NCBI GenBank assembly: GCA_017619985.1
Contig: JAFZRG010000216.1
Location: 1 to 12,914, forward strand
DNA from: Bacillota bacterium
Lineage (GTDB): Bacteria > Bacillota > Clostridia > Peptostreptococcales > Anaerovoracaceae
Direction of reading: 5' to 3'
DNA length: 12,914 nt
Below are positions 1 through 5,841 of this stretch, piece by piece. The notes under the pieces were generated by a model. It saw nothing but the letters and a program-made list of their open reading frames with translations, did not search any database and was not told the DNA's origin. The first letter of the stretch is position 1. Every line of letters starts with the position of its first letter. A program made the translations under genes and the position numbers.

Positions 1-1
1 G

Positions 2-745
2 GCGGGTCTCTACCTCACCGGCGCGGCCAACCTGGCGGACTCCATCGCGGCCATCGACACGTGCGTCTACAAGGACAAGCTGCTGACCATGGATGAACTC
101 ATCCACGCCTGCGATACCAACTTCGAGGAAGAGAACGGCGAGCGCATCCGCCAGCTGCTGCTCAACCGCCCGCCCAAGTTCGGCAACGACAACGCCTACG
201 TCGACGGCATCTATCACGAGATGATGCAGTTCATCGCGTCGAACGTCCAGAAGTGGCCCGACGCCAGAGGCGGCTGGTATTCGTTCAACGTGCATTCGCA
301 GACGGTGAACGTCGCTCACGGACAGGTGACCGGCGCGACGCCGGACGGTCGCAAGGCCCGGGAACCGTTCTGCGACAACGCCTCCCCGATGATGGGGCGT
401 GACACGAGCGGCCCGACTGCGACGGTCAAATCCGTGGCTTCCATGGGTCAGTCGTCTTTCCACGACGGGGCGCTGTTCAACCTGCGTTTCGACCCGAAGG
501 GCGTCGAAGGCGAGAAGGGCCTGCAGAGCATCGAGGCCGTCATCCGCACGTATTTCAAGCACGGCGGCGAACACATCCAGATCAACGTGGTCGACACGGA
601 GACCCTGAAAGACGCGCAGATCCATCCCGAGATGCACAAGGGCCTGATGGTGCGCGTGGCAGGTTACATGGCCTACTTCACCGAGCTGGACAAGAGCGCG
701 CAGGACACGATCATCTACCGCACGGCTCACTTCGAGCACGCATAG
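2..745 (+). CDS. Glycyl radical enzyme, C-terminal part (substrate unknown)
   Basis: This is the last 247 residues of a glycyl radical enzyme of the pyruvate formate-lyase/diol dehydratase superfamily; the start lies upstream of the window. Landmarks in order are TGAANLADS near the visible beginning, GATPDGRKA, the stretch DNASPMMGRD with GPTATVKSVA, HIQINVVD, and the glycyl radical loop MVRVAGYMA. The radical-bearing Gly is encoded at 662-664. That loop fits the known family pattern (R-V-A-G-Y followed by any residue and a small one). The catalytic Cys motif and substrate pocket are outside the window, so pyruvate formate-lyase, diol/glycerol dehydratase, choline lyase, C-S lyase and decarboxylase types cannot be separated; the GATPDGRKA form looks more like the lyase/dehydratase branch than true formate-lyase (inference). 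The activase gene follows after 3 bases, so the pair is surely cotranscribed. Confidence 0.93.
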   Translation, partial: AGLYLTGAANLADSIAAIDTCVYKDKLLTMDELIHACDTNFEEENGERIRQLLLNRPPKFGNDNAYVDGIYHEMMQFIASNVQKWPDARGGWYSFNVHSQTVNVAHGQVTGATPDGRKAREPFCDNASPMMGRDTSGPTATVKSVASMGQSSFHDGALFNLRFDPKGVEGEKGLQSIEAVIRTYFKHGGEHIQINVVDTETLKDAQIHPEMHKGLMVRVAGYMAYFTELDKSAQDTIIYRTAHFEHA

Positions 746-748
746 CAC

Positions 749-1672
749 ATGAGCAAGGCTCTGATCGGAAACATCCAGAAATATTCCACCGAGGACGGCC
801 CCGGCATCCGCACGACGGTGTTCCTGAAGGGCTGTCCTTTGCGCTGCCGCTGGTGCCATAATCCCGAGCTGATCGCGCCCAAGCAGCAGCTCATCCGCAT
901 GCCGAAGAGCTGCATCCATTGCGGGTACTGCCTGACGCATTGCCCGCAGCGTGCGCTGTACGTGGACGCGGACGAACGCATCCAGATTGACCGGGAAAAG
1001 TGCGATCTGTGCCTGCAATGCACGGAGTTTTGCTGGGCGAACGCGCTGCGTCCCGTGGCGAAGGAGATGAGCCCGGAAGAAGTCCTGTACGAAGTGCTGC
1101 AGGACAAGGAGTTCTATGACCGTTCCGGCGGGGGCATGACCCTGAGCGGCGGCGAGATGCTGTCTCAGCCCGCCTTCTGCGAAGAGCTCATCAGCCTTGC
1201 CGCGGAAGAAGGCATCGGCGTCTGCCTGGACACTTCAGGTTTCGGCGACGGAGACGCGCTGTTCCTTCTGGCGTCCAAAGAGAACGTGACGGATATCCTG
1301 TACGACATGAAGGCGATCGACGACACGGTCCATAAAGCCTACGTGGGGCAGAGCAACGCGCTCATTCTGGAAAACTTAAAACGTCTCGCGGCGGACCCCG
1401 CCGTCCGCGGCAAGATCCGCATGCGCATGCCGCTGATCGCGGGAGTCAACGATACGCCGGCCATCCTCGAGGAAACGGCCGCGTTGTACCGGGAATTGGG
1501 ACTGAAGAAGCTCACCCTGCTGCCGTATCACGATCTGGGCAACGCGAAGATGCGCAATATCGGCGGGACGCCGGAGGTCTTCGAAGCGCCTTCGGACGAA
1601 AGAGTCGAAGAGATCCGCGCGTTCTTCCGGGAGAGCGCAGGCATGGACGTCGAGATCCTGGGCAAGGTTTAA
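749..1672 (+). CDS. Glycyl radical enzyme activating enzyme (radical SAM)
   Basis: This 307-residue protein should reductively cleave S-adenosylmethionine and abstract hydrogen from the Gly of the enzyme encoded just upstream. The radical SAM cluster motif CxxxCxxC is at Cys29, Cys33 and Cys36, inside GCPLRCRWCHNPE. A two-cluster ferredoxin-like insert follows, with CxxCxxCxxxC at 55-65 and again at 85-95; this insert is usual in activases of non-formate-lyase glycyl radical enzymes and absent from the short PflA type. The SAM-contacting GGE motif is at 134-136 and reads TLSGGEM, where most relatives have a Pro after the Glu. The start is the first ATG after the upstream stop. No good Shine-Dalgarno sequence precedes it, so translation is probably coupled to the upstream gene. 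The specific partner is inferred from adjacency. Confidence 0.95.
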   Translation: MSKALIGNIQKYSTEDGPGIRTTVFLKGCPLRCRWCHNPELIAPKQQLIRMPKSCIHCGYCLTHCPQRALYVDADERIQIDREKCDLCLQCTEFCWANALRPVAKEMSPEEVLYEVLQDKEFYDRSGGGMTLSGGEMLSQPAFCEELISLAAEEGIGVCLDTSGFGDGDALFLLASKENVTDILYDMKAIDDTVHKAYVGQSNALILENLKRLAADPAVRGKIRMRMPLIAGVNDTPAILEETAALYRELGLKKLTLLPYHDLGNAKMRNIGGTPEVFEAPSDERVEEIRAFFRESAGMDVEILGKV

Positions 1673-1681
1673 AGGAAGGAG
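1672..1681 (+). promoter_or_regulatory. Ribosome binding site of the SDR gene
   Basis: AAGGAAGGAG lies 9 bases before the ATG at 1691 and overlaps the last base of the activase stop codon. It fixes the SDR start and contrasts with the SD-poor start of the activase gene. Confidence 0.8.
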
Positions 1682-1690
1682 AACCGCAAG

Positions 1691-2461
1691 ATGTACGATT
1701 TCAAAGGAAAAGTCGCGGTCGTCACCGGCGCGGGCAGCGACATGGGCGCCGCGATCGTCAAAAAGTTTACGGACGACGGCGCGAATGCCGTGCTGATCGG
1801 CGTCCACGAGGAGACCATACGCAAGACTTACGATGATCTGGGGCTGGACGGGTCACGCGCCATCTGCATCGAGGCGGACGTCTCCGACGAAGCCGCGGTG
1901 AAAGCGGCCGTCAGGCAGGCTTTGGACAAGTTCGGCCGCATCGATTTTCTTGTCAACCTGGCCGGCATCGAGGGCCCGAACAACAGCCGTACGGAGGAAT
2001 ATAGCTACGCGATGGCCAGGCGCGTATTCGACGTGAACGTCTGGGGCACGTTCCTGATGATGCAGAACTGCCTGCCCGTGATGCAGGCGCAGGGCTGCGG
2101 CGCCATCGTCAATTTCGGTTCCGTTTCAGGCATGTTCGGCTACGCGGGGGAGATCGCCTACGGCGCGTCGAAGGCCGCGGTCATCCACATGACGAAGAAC
2201 GCCGCCAACGAGAACGGCGGCAACGGCGTGCGGGTCAACTGTATCTCGCCCGGATGGGTCAACACGAAGATGTTCCGCCGCATCCTGGACCAGTACCGGG
2301 AGACGTTCGACGACCCCCTCGACAACGTGACGCTCGGTCCGCTGGGCCGTCCGGCGGAACCCATGGAAATGGCCAACATCGTGGCCTTCCTGTGTTCGGA
2401 CGAAGCGTCGTACGTCAACGGCTCGAACTGGCTCGCCGACGGCGGCATGACCCTGGGATAA
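1691..2461 (+). CDS. Short-chain dehydrogenase/reductase (classical SDR)
   Basis: This 256-residue protein has the length and motif order of a classical NAD(P)-dependent SDR oxidoreductase. The dinucleotide-binding turn is at 12-19 but reads TGAGSDMG, so the middle Gly of the usual TGxxxGxG is Asp. NLAG is at 89-92 (usual NNAG), Asn116 sits in DVNVWG, and the catalytic triad is Ser144, Tyr157 and Lys161 (YGASK). NCISPGWVNT and the C-terminal NGSNWLADGGMT segment are typical of the 3-oxoacyl-ACP reductase/sugar-acid dehydrogenase branch. Its place after a glycyl radical enzyme and activase suggests it oxidises the substrate or reduces the carbonyl product of the radical reaction; this is inference from context. 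Whether it uses NADH or NADPH cannot be decided by eye. Confidence 0.92.
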   Translation: MYDFKGKVAVVTGAGSDMGAAIVKKFTDDGANAVLIGVHEETIRKTYDDLGLDGSRAICIEADVSDEAAVKAAVRQALDKFGRIDFLVNLAGIEGPNNSRTEEYSYAMARRVFDVNVWGTFLMMQNCLPVMQAQGCGAIVNFGSVSGMFGYAGEIAYGASKAAVIHMTKNAANENGGNGVRVNCISPGWVNTKMFRRILDQYRETFDDPLDNVTLGPLGRPAEPMEMANIVAFLCSDEASYVNGSNWLADGGMTLG

Positions 2462-2466
2462 GGAGA
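2459..2466 (+). promoter_or_regulatory. Ribosome binding site deciding the start of the Cys-rich gene
   Basis: TAAGGAGA overlaps the SDR stop codon and precedes the ATG at 2473 by 6 bases. This strong site is the main reason for choosing that start over the longer open frame that runs back into the SDR gene. Confidence 0.75.
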
Positions 2467-2472
2467 GAAGCG

Positions 2473-3069
2473 ATGAAGGATTACGCAAACCTTCCGGCGG
2501 AAGAAAAAGAAGCGCTCGTGAAACAGGCGATGGACGTCGCCTGGCACATCGAATACGACTACGGCAACTGCATCCAGAGCGTGCTGTGCGGCCTGCGCGA
2601 GTCGTTCCCGGACATCGGCATCACGGACGATATCATCCGGGCGTCCTTCGGCATGGCCGGCGGCGGATGCATCTCGCTGAAGGGCACCTGCGGCGCGCTG
2701 TGCGGCGCGGCGATGGCCATCAGCCTGTTCTACGGCCGCCCCGCGGATGACCTGGAAGGCTATTATGACGACTGCCACGCCCTGATCCGCACCGTCATGG
2801 ATGCGTTCGAGGCCGAATACGGCAGCGTTTTATGCAAGGACGTGCTGGAAAGGAATCTCGGCAAGGCGTACGACTGGAAGATCGAGGAAGAGTTCCACGC
2901 CTACAACGAGCACGACGGCAGCGGTCACGACGCGGACGTTGCGGCGTTCTGCACGGAGAAGGTCGCGCGCATGATCGTGGAAGGGAAACTGAAGCGCGAC
3001 GGCGGGCGGCCGGACGTGGACAACCCCTATTTCGTCCCGCCAGTCTACCGGGAAAGAGGACTGGTATGA
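2473..3069 (+). CDS. C_GCAxxG_C_C family cysteine-rich protein
   Basis: The 198-residue product resembles the C_GCAxxG_C_C family, a group of putative redox or metal-binding proteins without a firm biochemical role. Visible cysteines are Cys33, Cys39, Cys66, Cys73, Cys77, Cys101, Cys121 and Cys160. The core is GGGCISLKGTCGALCGA at about 63-79, followed by a hydrophobic helix, and the later YGSVLCKDVL is also a family landmark. No signal peptide or membrane segment is apparent, so it should be cytoplasmic. The frame is open further upstream, into the SDR gene, but the ATG used here has a strong AAGGAGAG site 7 to 13 bases before it that overlaps the SDR stop, and a family-like N-terminus. It is the last gene before a terminator and probably supports the radical or dehydrogenase step, for example in electron transfer or cofactor protection (speculative). 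Confidence 0.85.
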   Translation: MKDYANLPAEEKEALVKQAMDVAWHIEYDYGNCIQSVLCGLRESFPDIGITDDIIRASFGMAGGGCISLKGTCGALCGAAMAISLFYGRPADDLEGYYDDCHALIRTVMDAFEAEYGSVLCKDVLERNLGKAYDWKIEEEFHAYNEHDGSGHDADVAAFCTEKVARMIVEGKLKRDGGRPDVDNPYFVPPVYRERGLV

Positions 3070-3094
3070 CCGTTTCCGCCCCCGGGCAGACGAC

Positions 3095-3121
3095 GCCTCC
3101 GGCTGCATGCCGGAGGCTTTT
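3095..3121 (+). terminator. Intrinsic terminator of the glycyl radical operon
   Basis: A perfect 9-base-pair GC-rich stem (GCCTCCGGC, 5-base loop TGCAT, GCCGGAGGC) is followed by TTTT. It begins 25 bases after the stop of the Cys-rich gene. The T-tract is short, so termination may be incomplete. Confidence 0.85.
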
Positions 3122-3148
3122 GCTATTGCGGGGAGTCTGTGATATAAT
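3120..3148 (+). promoter_or_regulatory. Sigma-A-type promoter for the transketolase operon
   Basis: TTGCTA (3120-3125), a 17-base spacer and a perfect TATAAT (3143-3148) with an extended -10 TG at 3140-3141. The -35 box shares bases with the T-tract of the preceding terminator. Transcription should start near 3155, giving a leader of about 70 bases. Confidence 0.75.
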
Positions 3149-3178
3149 TAATCGGTTAAAGTTTTCGTGTTGAAACAG

Positions 3179-3192
3179 GGGTCTTCGGACCC
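3179..3192 (+). promoter_or_regulatory. UUCG-tetraloop hairpin in transketolase leader
   Basis: GGGTC, TTCG, GACCC forms a 5-base-pair stem capped by the very stable UUCG tetraloop within the predicted leader. No T-tract follows, so it is not a terminator. It may stabilise the mRNA 5' end or be regulatory; function is unproven. Confidence 0.5.
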
Positions 3193-3210
3193 GTTCGACG
3201 ATAGACCATC

Positions 3211-3217
3211 AGGAGGT
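3211..3217 (+). promoter_or_regulatory. Strong ribosome binding site of transketolase N subunit
   Basis: AGGAGGT, near-perfect complement to the 16S rRNA tail, 5 bases before the ATG at 3223. It fits a highly translated gene. Confidence 0.8.
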
Positions 3218-3222
3218 AAAGC

Positions 3223-4134
3223 ATGGCGAAAAGAAGCTATACCAACGAGGAGATCCAGCGGACCGCCAATAAGATCCGCAAGCAGGTCCTCAAATTTGCC
3301 ATCGAAAGAGGAGGCTGCTACATCACGCAGACCAACTCCTCTGCCGAAGTGCTGGCAACGCTGTATCTGGACGTGATGAACCTGGGCGACAGCTTAGGCG
3401 ATCCGGACGGCATCCCCTTCCCCGGTGTCCCCGGCCCGGACAACATGGACTTCCCGAGAGGAAGCCTGTACAACGGTCCGACGTCGGCACCCTACGACAG
3501 ATTTTTCCTCTCTCCGGCTCACTACGCATGCACCCTGTACTGCACCCTGTTCGCGGTAGGCAGAGTCTCCGAGACCGGCATCGAGCGTTTCAATAAGGAC
3601 GGCTGGATCTTCGAACAGATCGGCGCCGAACACTCTCCGGGCTTCGAGACCACGGCAGGATCGCTGGCGCAGACCATCTCCGTTGCCTGCGGTCACGCGC
3701 ACGCCAGAAAGCTGAAGGGCGAAGAGGGCACGATCTGGTGCTTCATGTCCGACGGCGAACTCGAAGAAGGCCAGCTGTGGGAAGCCATCCAGGCGGCCGC
3801 GTTCTACAAGCTCGACAACTTCGTCCTCGTCTGCGACATCAACGGCCAGCAGATCGAAGGCCCGACGAAGGAGATCATGAACACGCAGCCGCTGTACGAC
3901 CGCTTTACCGCGTTCGGCGCCAAGACCGTCGAGATCGACGGCCACGACATCGACGCGATCAAGGCCGCGTGCAGAACGGAACATCCGGGTCAGCCTCTCG
4001 TGGTCCTGTGCAACACCAAACCGACCCACGGCATGCCGTTCCTGGATCACCGCACGGAGAGACTGCACTTCGTGAACGTCAAGACACCCGAACAGATCGC
4101 GGAAGCCAAGGCTTTCTACGACAGCATGGAATAG
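3223..4134 (+). CDS. Transketolase, N-terminal subunit (divergent)
   Basis: This is the thiamine-diphosphate pyrophosphate-binding half of a split transketolase, 303 residues. The diphosphate/Mg motif is visible as SDGELEEGQLWEA from 176 with Asn207 in DINGQQ, and PTHGMPF ends the domain. Two signatures differ from textbook transketolase: LSPAHYA at 96-102 replaces the usual LSxGHx, and the segment FETTAGSLAQ at 141-150 has Ala where Gly is usual. A Gly/Pro-rich stretch at about 55-90 before DRFFLS makes it somewhat longer than common N subunits (around 270-280). It should move two-carbon ketol units between sugar phosphates together with the C subunit 12 bases downstream. Other split transketolases act on unusual sugars such as sulfofructose or apulose phosphate, so ordinary pentose-phosphate activity is likely but not certain. 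Confidence 0.92.
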   Translation: MAKRSYTNEEIQRTANKIRKQVLKFAIERGGCYITQTNSSAEVLATLYLDVMNLGDSLGDPDGIPFPGVPGPDNMDFPRGSLYNGPTSAPYDRFFLSPAHYACTLYCTLFAVGRVSETGIERFNKDGWIFEQIGAEHSPGFETTAGSLAQTISVACGHAHARKLKGEEGTIWCFMSDGELEEGQLWEAIQAAAFYKLDNFVLVCDINGQQIEGPTKEIMNTQPLYDRFTAFGAKTVEIDGHDIDAIKAACRTEHPGQPLVVLCNTKPTHGMPFLDHRTERLHFVNVKTPEQIAEAKAFYDSME

Positions 4135-4146
4135 GAGGAAAGCGCT

Positions 4147-5139
4147 ATGATCATGGAAAACAACGTATACTCCAAGAGCATCACCGAGTGGGGCGCCAAA
4201 CATCCTGAGACCGTCGTTCTGTCCGCGGACCTGGGCACCTCCTGCGAGATCATGGAGTTCAAGAAGAACTATCCCGACAGATACTTCTCCCTGGGCATCG
4301 CCGAGCAGAACATGATCGGCTGGGCCGCAGGCCTCGCCAGAGAAGGCTTCCTGCCGTATCTGCATTCGTTCGGCGTCTTCCTGTACAGGCGCGTGCTGGA
4401 CCAGGTCGAAATGTCCGTGGCTTACGGCAACCTGCCGGTCGGCCTTGTGGGCTTCGTCCCCGGCCTCACCACCCCCGGCGGCGTCTCCCACCAGTCCACG
4501 AACGATATCGGCACGCTGCGCTGCGTGCCCAACATGCGCATCTACTCTATCGCGGACGCGACGGACATCGAAGGCTTCCTGCCCATGGCATACGAAGCCG
4601 GCGGTCCGTTCTACGTAAGAATGCTGCGCAAATCCGTTCCCAGACTGTTCCCGGCGGATGAGCCCATTCAGTTCGACCACGCCCGCATCGTCACGGAAGG
4701 CAGCGACGTCGCGCTGTTCACGGAGAACATCGCGACCGAAGAAGGCATGAAGGCCGTCAAGGTCCTGCAGGACCACGGCGTATCCGTGCAGATGCTGTCC
4801 GTCTCCACGCTCAAGCCGTTCACCGACCCGCAGGTCGTGGACGCCCTGAAGAAGGTGAAGTACGGCGCGGTCACCTACGAGAACCACAACATCATCGGCG
4901 GCCTCGGCACCTGCGTGGCCGAAGTGCTCGCGGAGAACGGCATCGGCAAGCCGCTCGTCAAGGTCGGCGTCAATGACCTGTACACCCACGGCGCGTCCAA
5001 GATGTTCCTGCTGAAGAAGTACAACGTGGACGCCATGAGCTGCATCAAGGCCGTCGAACAGCTGATCGGCAAGGATCTCGGCATCGACGAATCCGAGATC
5101 GAAGCCGTCCGCTTCGAAGATTTCAACGGCGTAGCATAA
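4147..5139 (+). CDS. Transketolase, C-terminal subunit (divergent)
   Basis: This 330-residue partner carries the pyrimidine-binding and C-terminal domains. LGIAEQNMIGWAAGLA at about 49-64 contains Glu53, which should activate the thiamine ring. SFGVFLYRRVLDQV follows. GLTTPGGVSHQSTNDIG at 106-122 keeps the His (His115) but lacks the usual GEDGxTHQxxE wording, an odd feature in a region lining the substrate site. TYENHNIIGGLG from about 243 opens the C-terminal domain, and DLYTHGASKMFLLKKY matches its end. A strong AGGAGGAAAG site overlaps the upstream stop codon. Fusing the two subunits would give about the usual full transketolase length. Thiamine-dependent dehydrogenase beta subunits and DXP synthase share this fold, but the paired N subunit with SDGELEEGQ favours transketolase. 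Confidence 0.92.
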   Translation: MIMENNVYSKSITEWGAKHPETVVLSADLGTSCEIMEFKKNYPDRYFSLGIAEQNMIGWAAGLAREGFLPYLHSFGVFLYRRVLDQVEMSVAYGNLPVGLVGFVPGLTTPGGVSHQSTNDIGTLRCVPNMRIYSIADATDIEGFLPMAYEAGGPFYVRMLRKSVPRLFPADEPIQFDHARIVTEGSDVALFTENIATEEGMKAVKVLQDHGVSVQMLSVSTLKPFTDPQVVDALKKVKYGAVTYENHNIIGGLGTCVAEVLAENGIGKPLVKVGVNDLYTHGASKMFLLKKYNVDAMSCIKAVEQLIGKDLGIDESEIEAVRFEDFNGVA

Positions 5140-5151
5140 AGGAGAAAAACA

Positions 5152-5832
5152 ATGTTCGAAGATACCAAAAGACAGATCATCAAAGCAGGCATGAGCCTGG
5201 ACCGCTACGGTCTGATCGCCCTTTCCGGCGGCAACGTTTCCGTCAGGATGCCCTCCGGCGAGATCCTCGTCACGCCGTCCGGCATGATCTATGAAGACCT
5301 GGTCGAGGACGACATCCTCGTCATGGACCTGCAGGGCAAGATCATCGAAGGCACGAGAAAACCGTCCTCCGACACCGAAGCGATCCTCTACATTTTCCAG
5401 AACATGCCCGAAGTGACCGCGGTCATCCACACGCATCAGCCGTACGCCACCGCGATCGGCCTGATCCAGGATGAATTCGAGGTCAACCTCACCACCCTGG
5501 CCAACGCGACGGCAGGTCCGGTTACCGTGACCCCGTACAGCTCCGCCGGTTCCATCGACATGGGCATCGACACCGTCAAGTACGTCGGCGACTCTCTCGC
5601 GGTCATCCTGGCGCACCACGGCGTCATGACCATCGGCAAGGACAAGGGCCTGAAGCAGGCTCTGTACGCAGCCGTCTACCTCGAAGAGGCAGCCAAGTGC
5701 TATCTGGCGGCCCGCGCCTGCGGCGAGACCAAGAAAATGACGCCGGAGCAGATCGCGCAGTCCATCGAAGTGTTCAAGTATTACGGCCAGGGCACCCCGA
5801 CCATCCCCAAGGATCTGGTCAAGAGAGTCTAG
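5152..5832 (+). CDS. Class II aldolase/epimerase (L-ribulose-5-P 4-epimerase-like)
   Basis: A 226-residue zinc enzyme of the AraD/FucA (aldolase class II/adducin) family. Zinc ligands are expected at His93 and His95 (HTHQPYAT) and His155 (HHGV). SGGNVSVR at 25-32 and TPSGM at 41-45 bind phosphate in relatives. PSSDT at 71-75 and the C-terminal YYGQ at 210-213 resemble E. coli L-ribulose-5-phosphate 4-epimerase, whose catalytic Tyr lies in that ending. From memory of AraD, its other acid/base residue, Asp120, aligns with Asn118 here, so activity may differ. L-fuculose-1-phosphate aldolase is the main alternative. Being downstream of transketolase fits an epimerase that yields xylulose-5-phosphate. 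An AAAGGAGA site precedes the start. Confidence 0.88.
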   Translation: MFEDTKRQIIKAGMSLDRYGLIALSGGNVSVRMPSGEILVTPSGMIYEDLVEDDILVMDLQGKIIEGTRKPSSDTEAILYIFQNMPEVTAVIHTHQPYATAIGLIQDEFEVNLTTLANATAGPVTVTPYSSAGSIDMGIDTVKYVGDSLAVILAHHGVMTIGKDKGLKQALYAAVYLEEAAKCYLAARACGETKKMTPEQIAQSIEVFKYYGQGTPTIPKDLVKRV

Positions 5833-5836
5833 GAGG
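5831..5836 (+). promoter_or_regulatory. Ribosome binding site of walR overlapping epimerase stop
   Basis: AGGAGG begins inside the TAG stop codon of the class II aldolase gene and sits 5 bases before the ATG at 5842. This physically ties translation of the regulator to the metabolic genes. Confidence 0.8.
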
Positions 5837-5841
5837 CGCCT

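Noticed and set aside
3394..5619. A long (741-codon) open frame on the - strand across the transketolase and epimerase genes
   Set aside because: It mirrors three well-recognised genes in the opposite strand; its translation is low-complexity Asp/Val/His/Arg-rich, as expected from GC-biased third positions, with no known motif.
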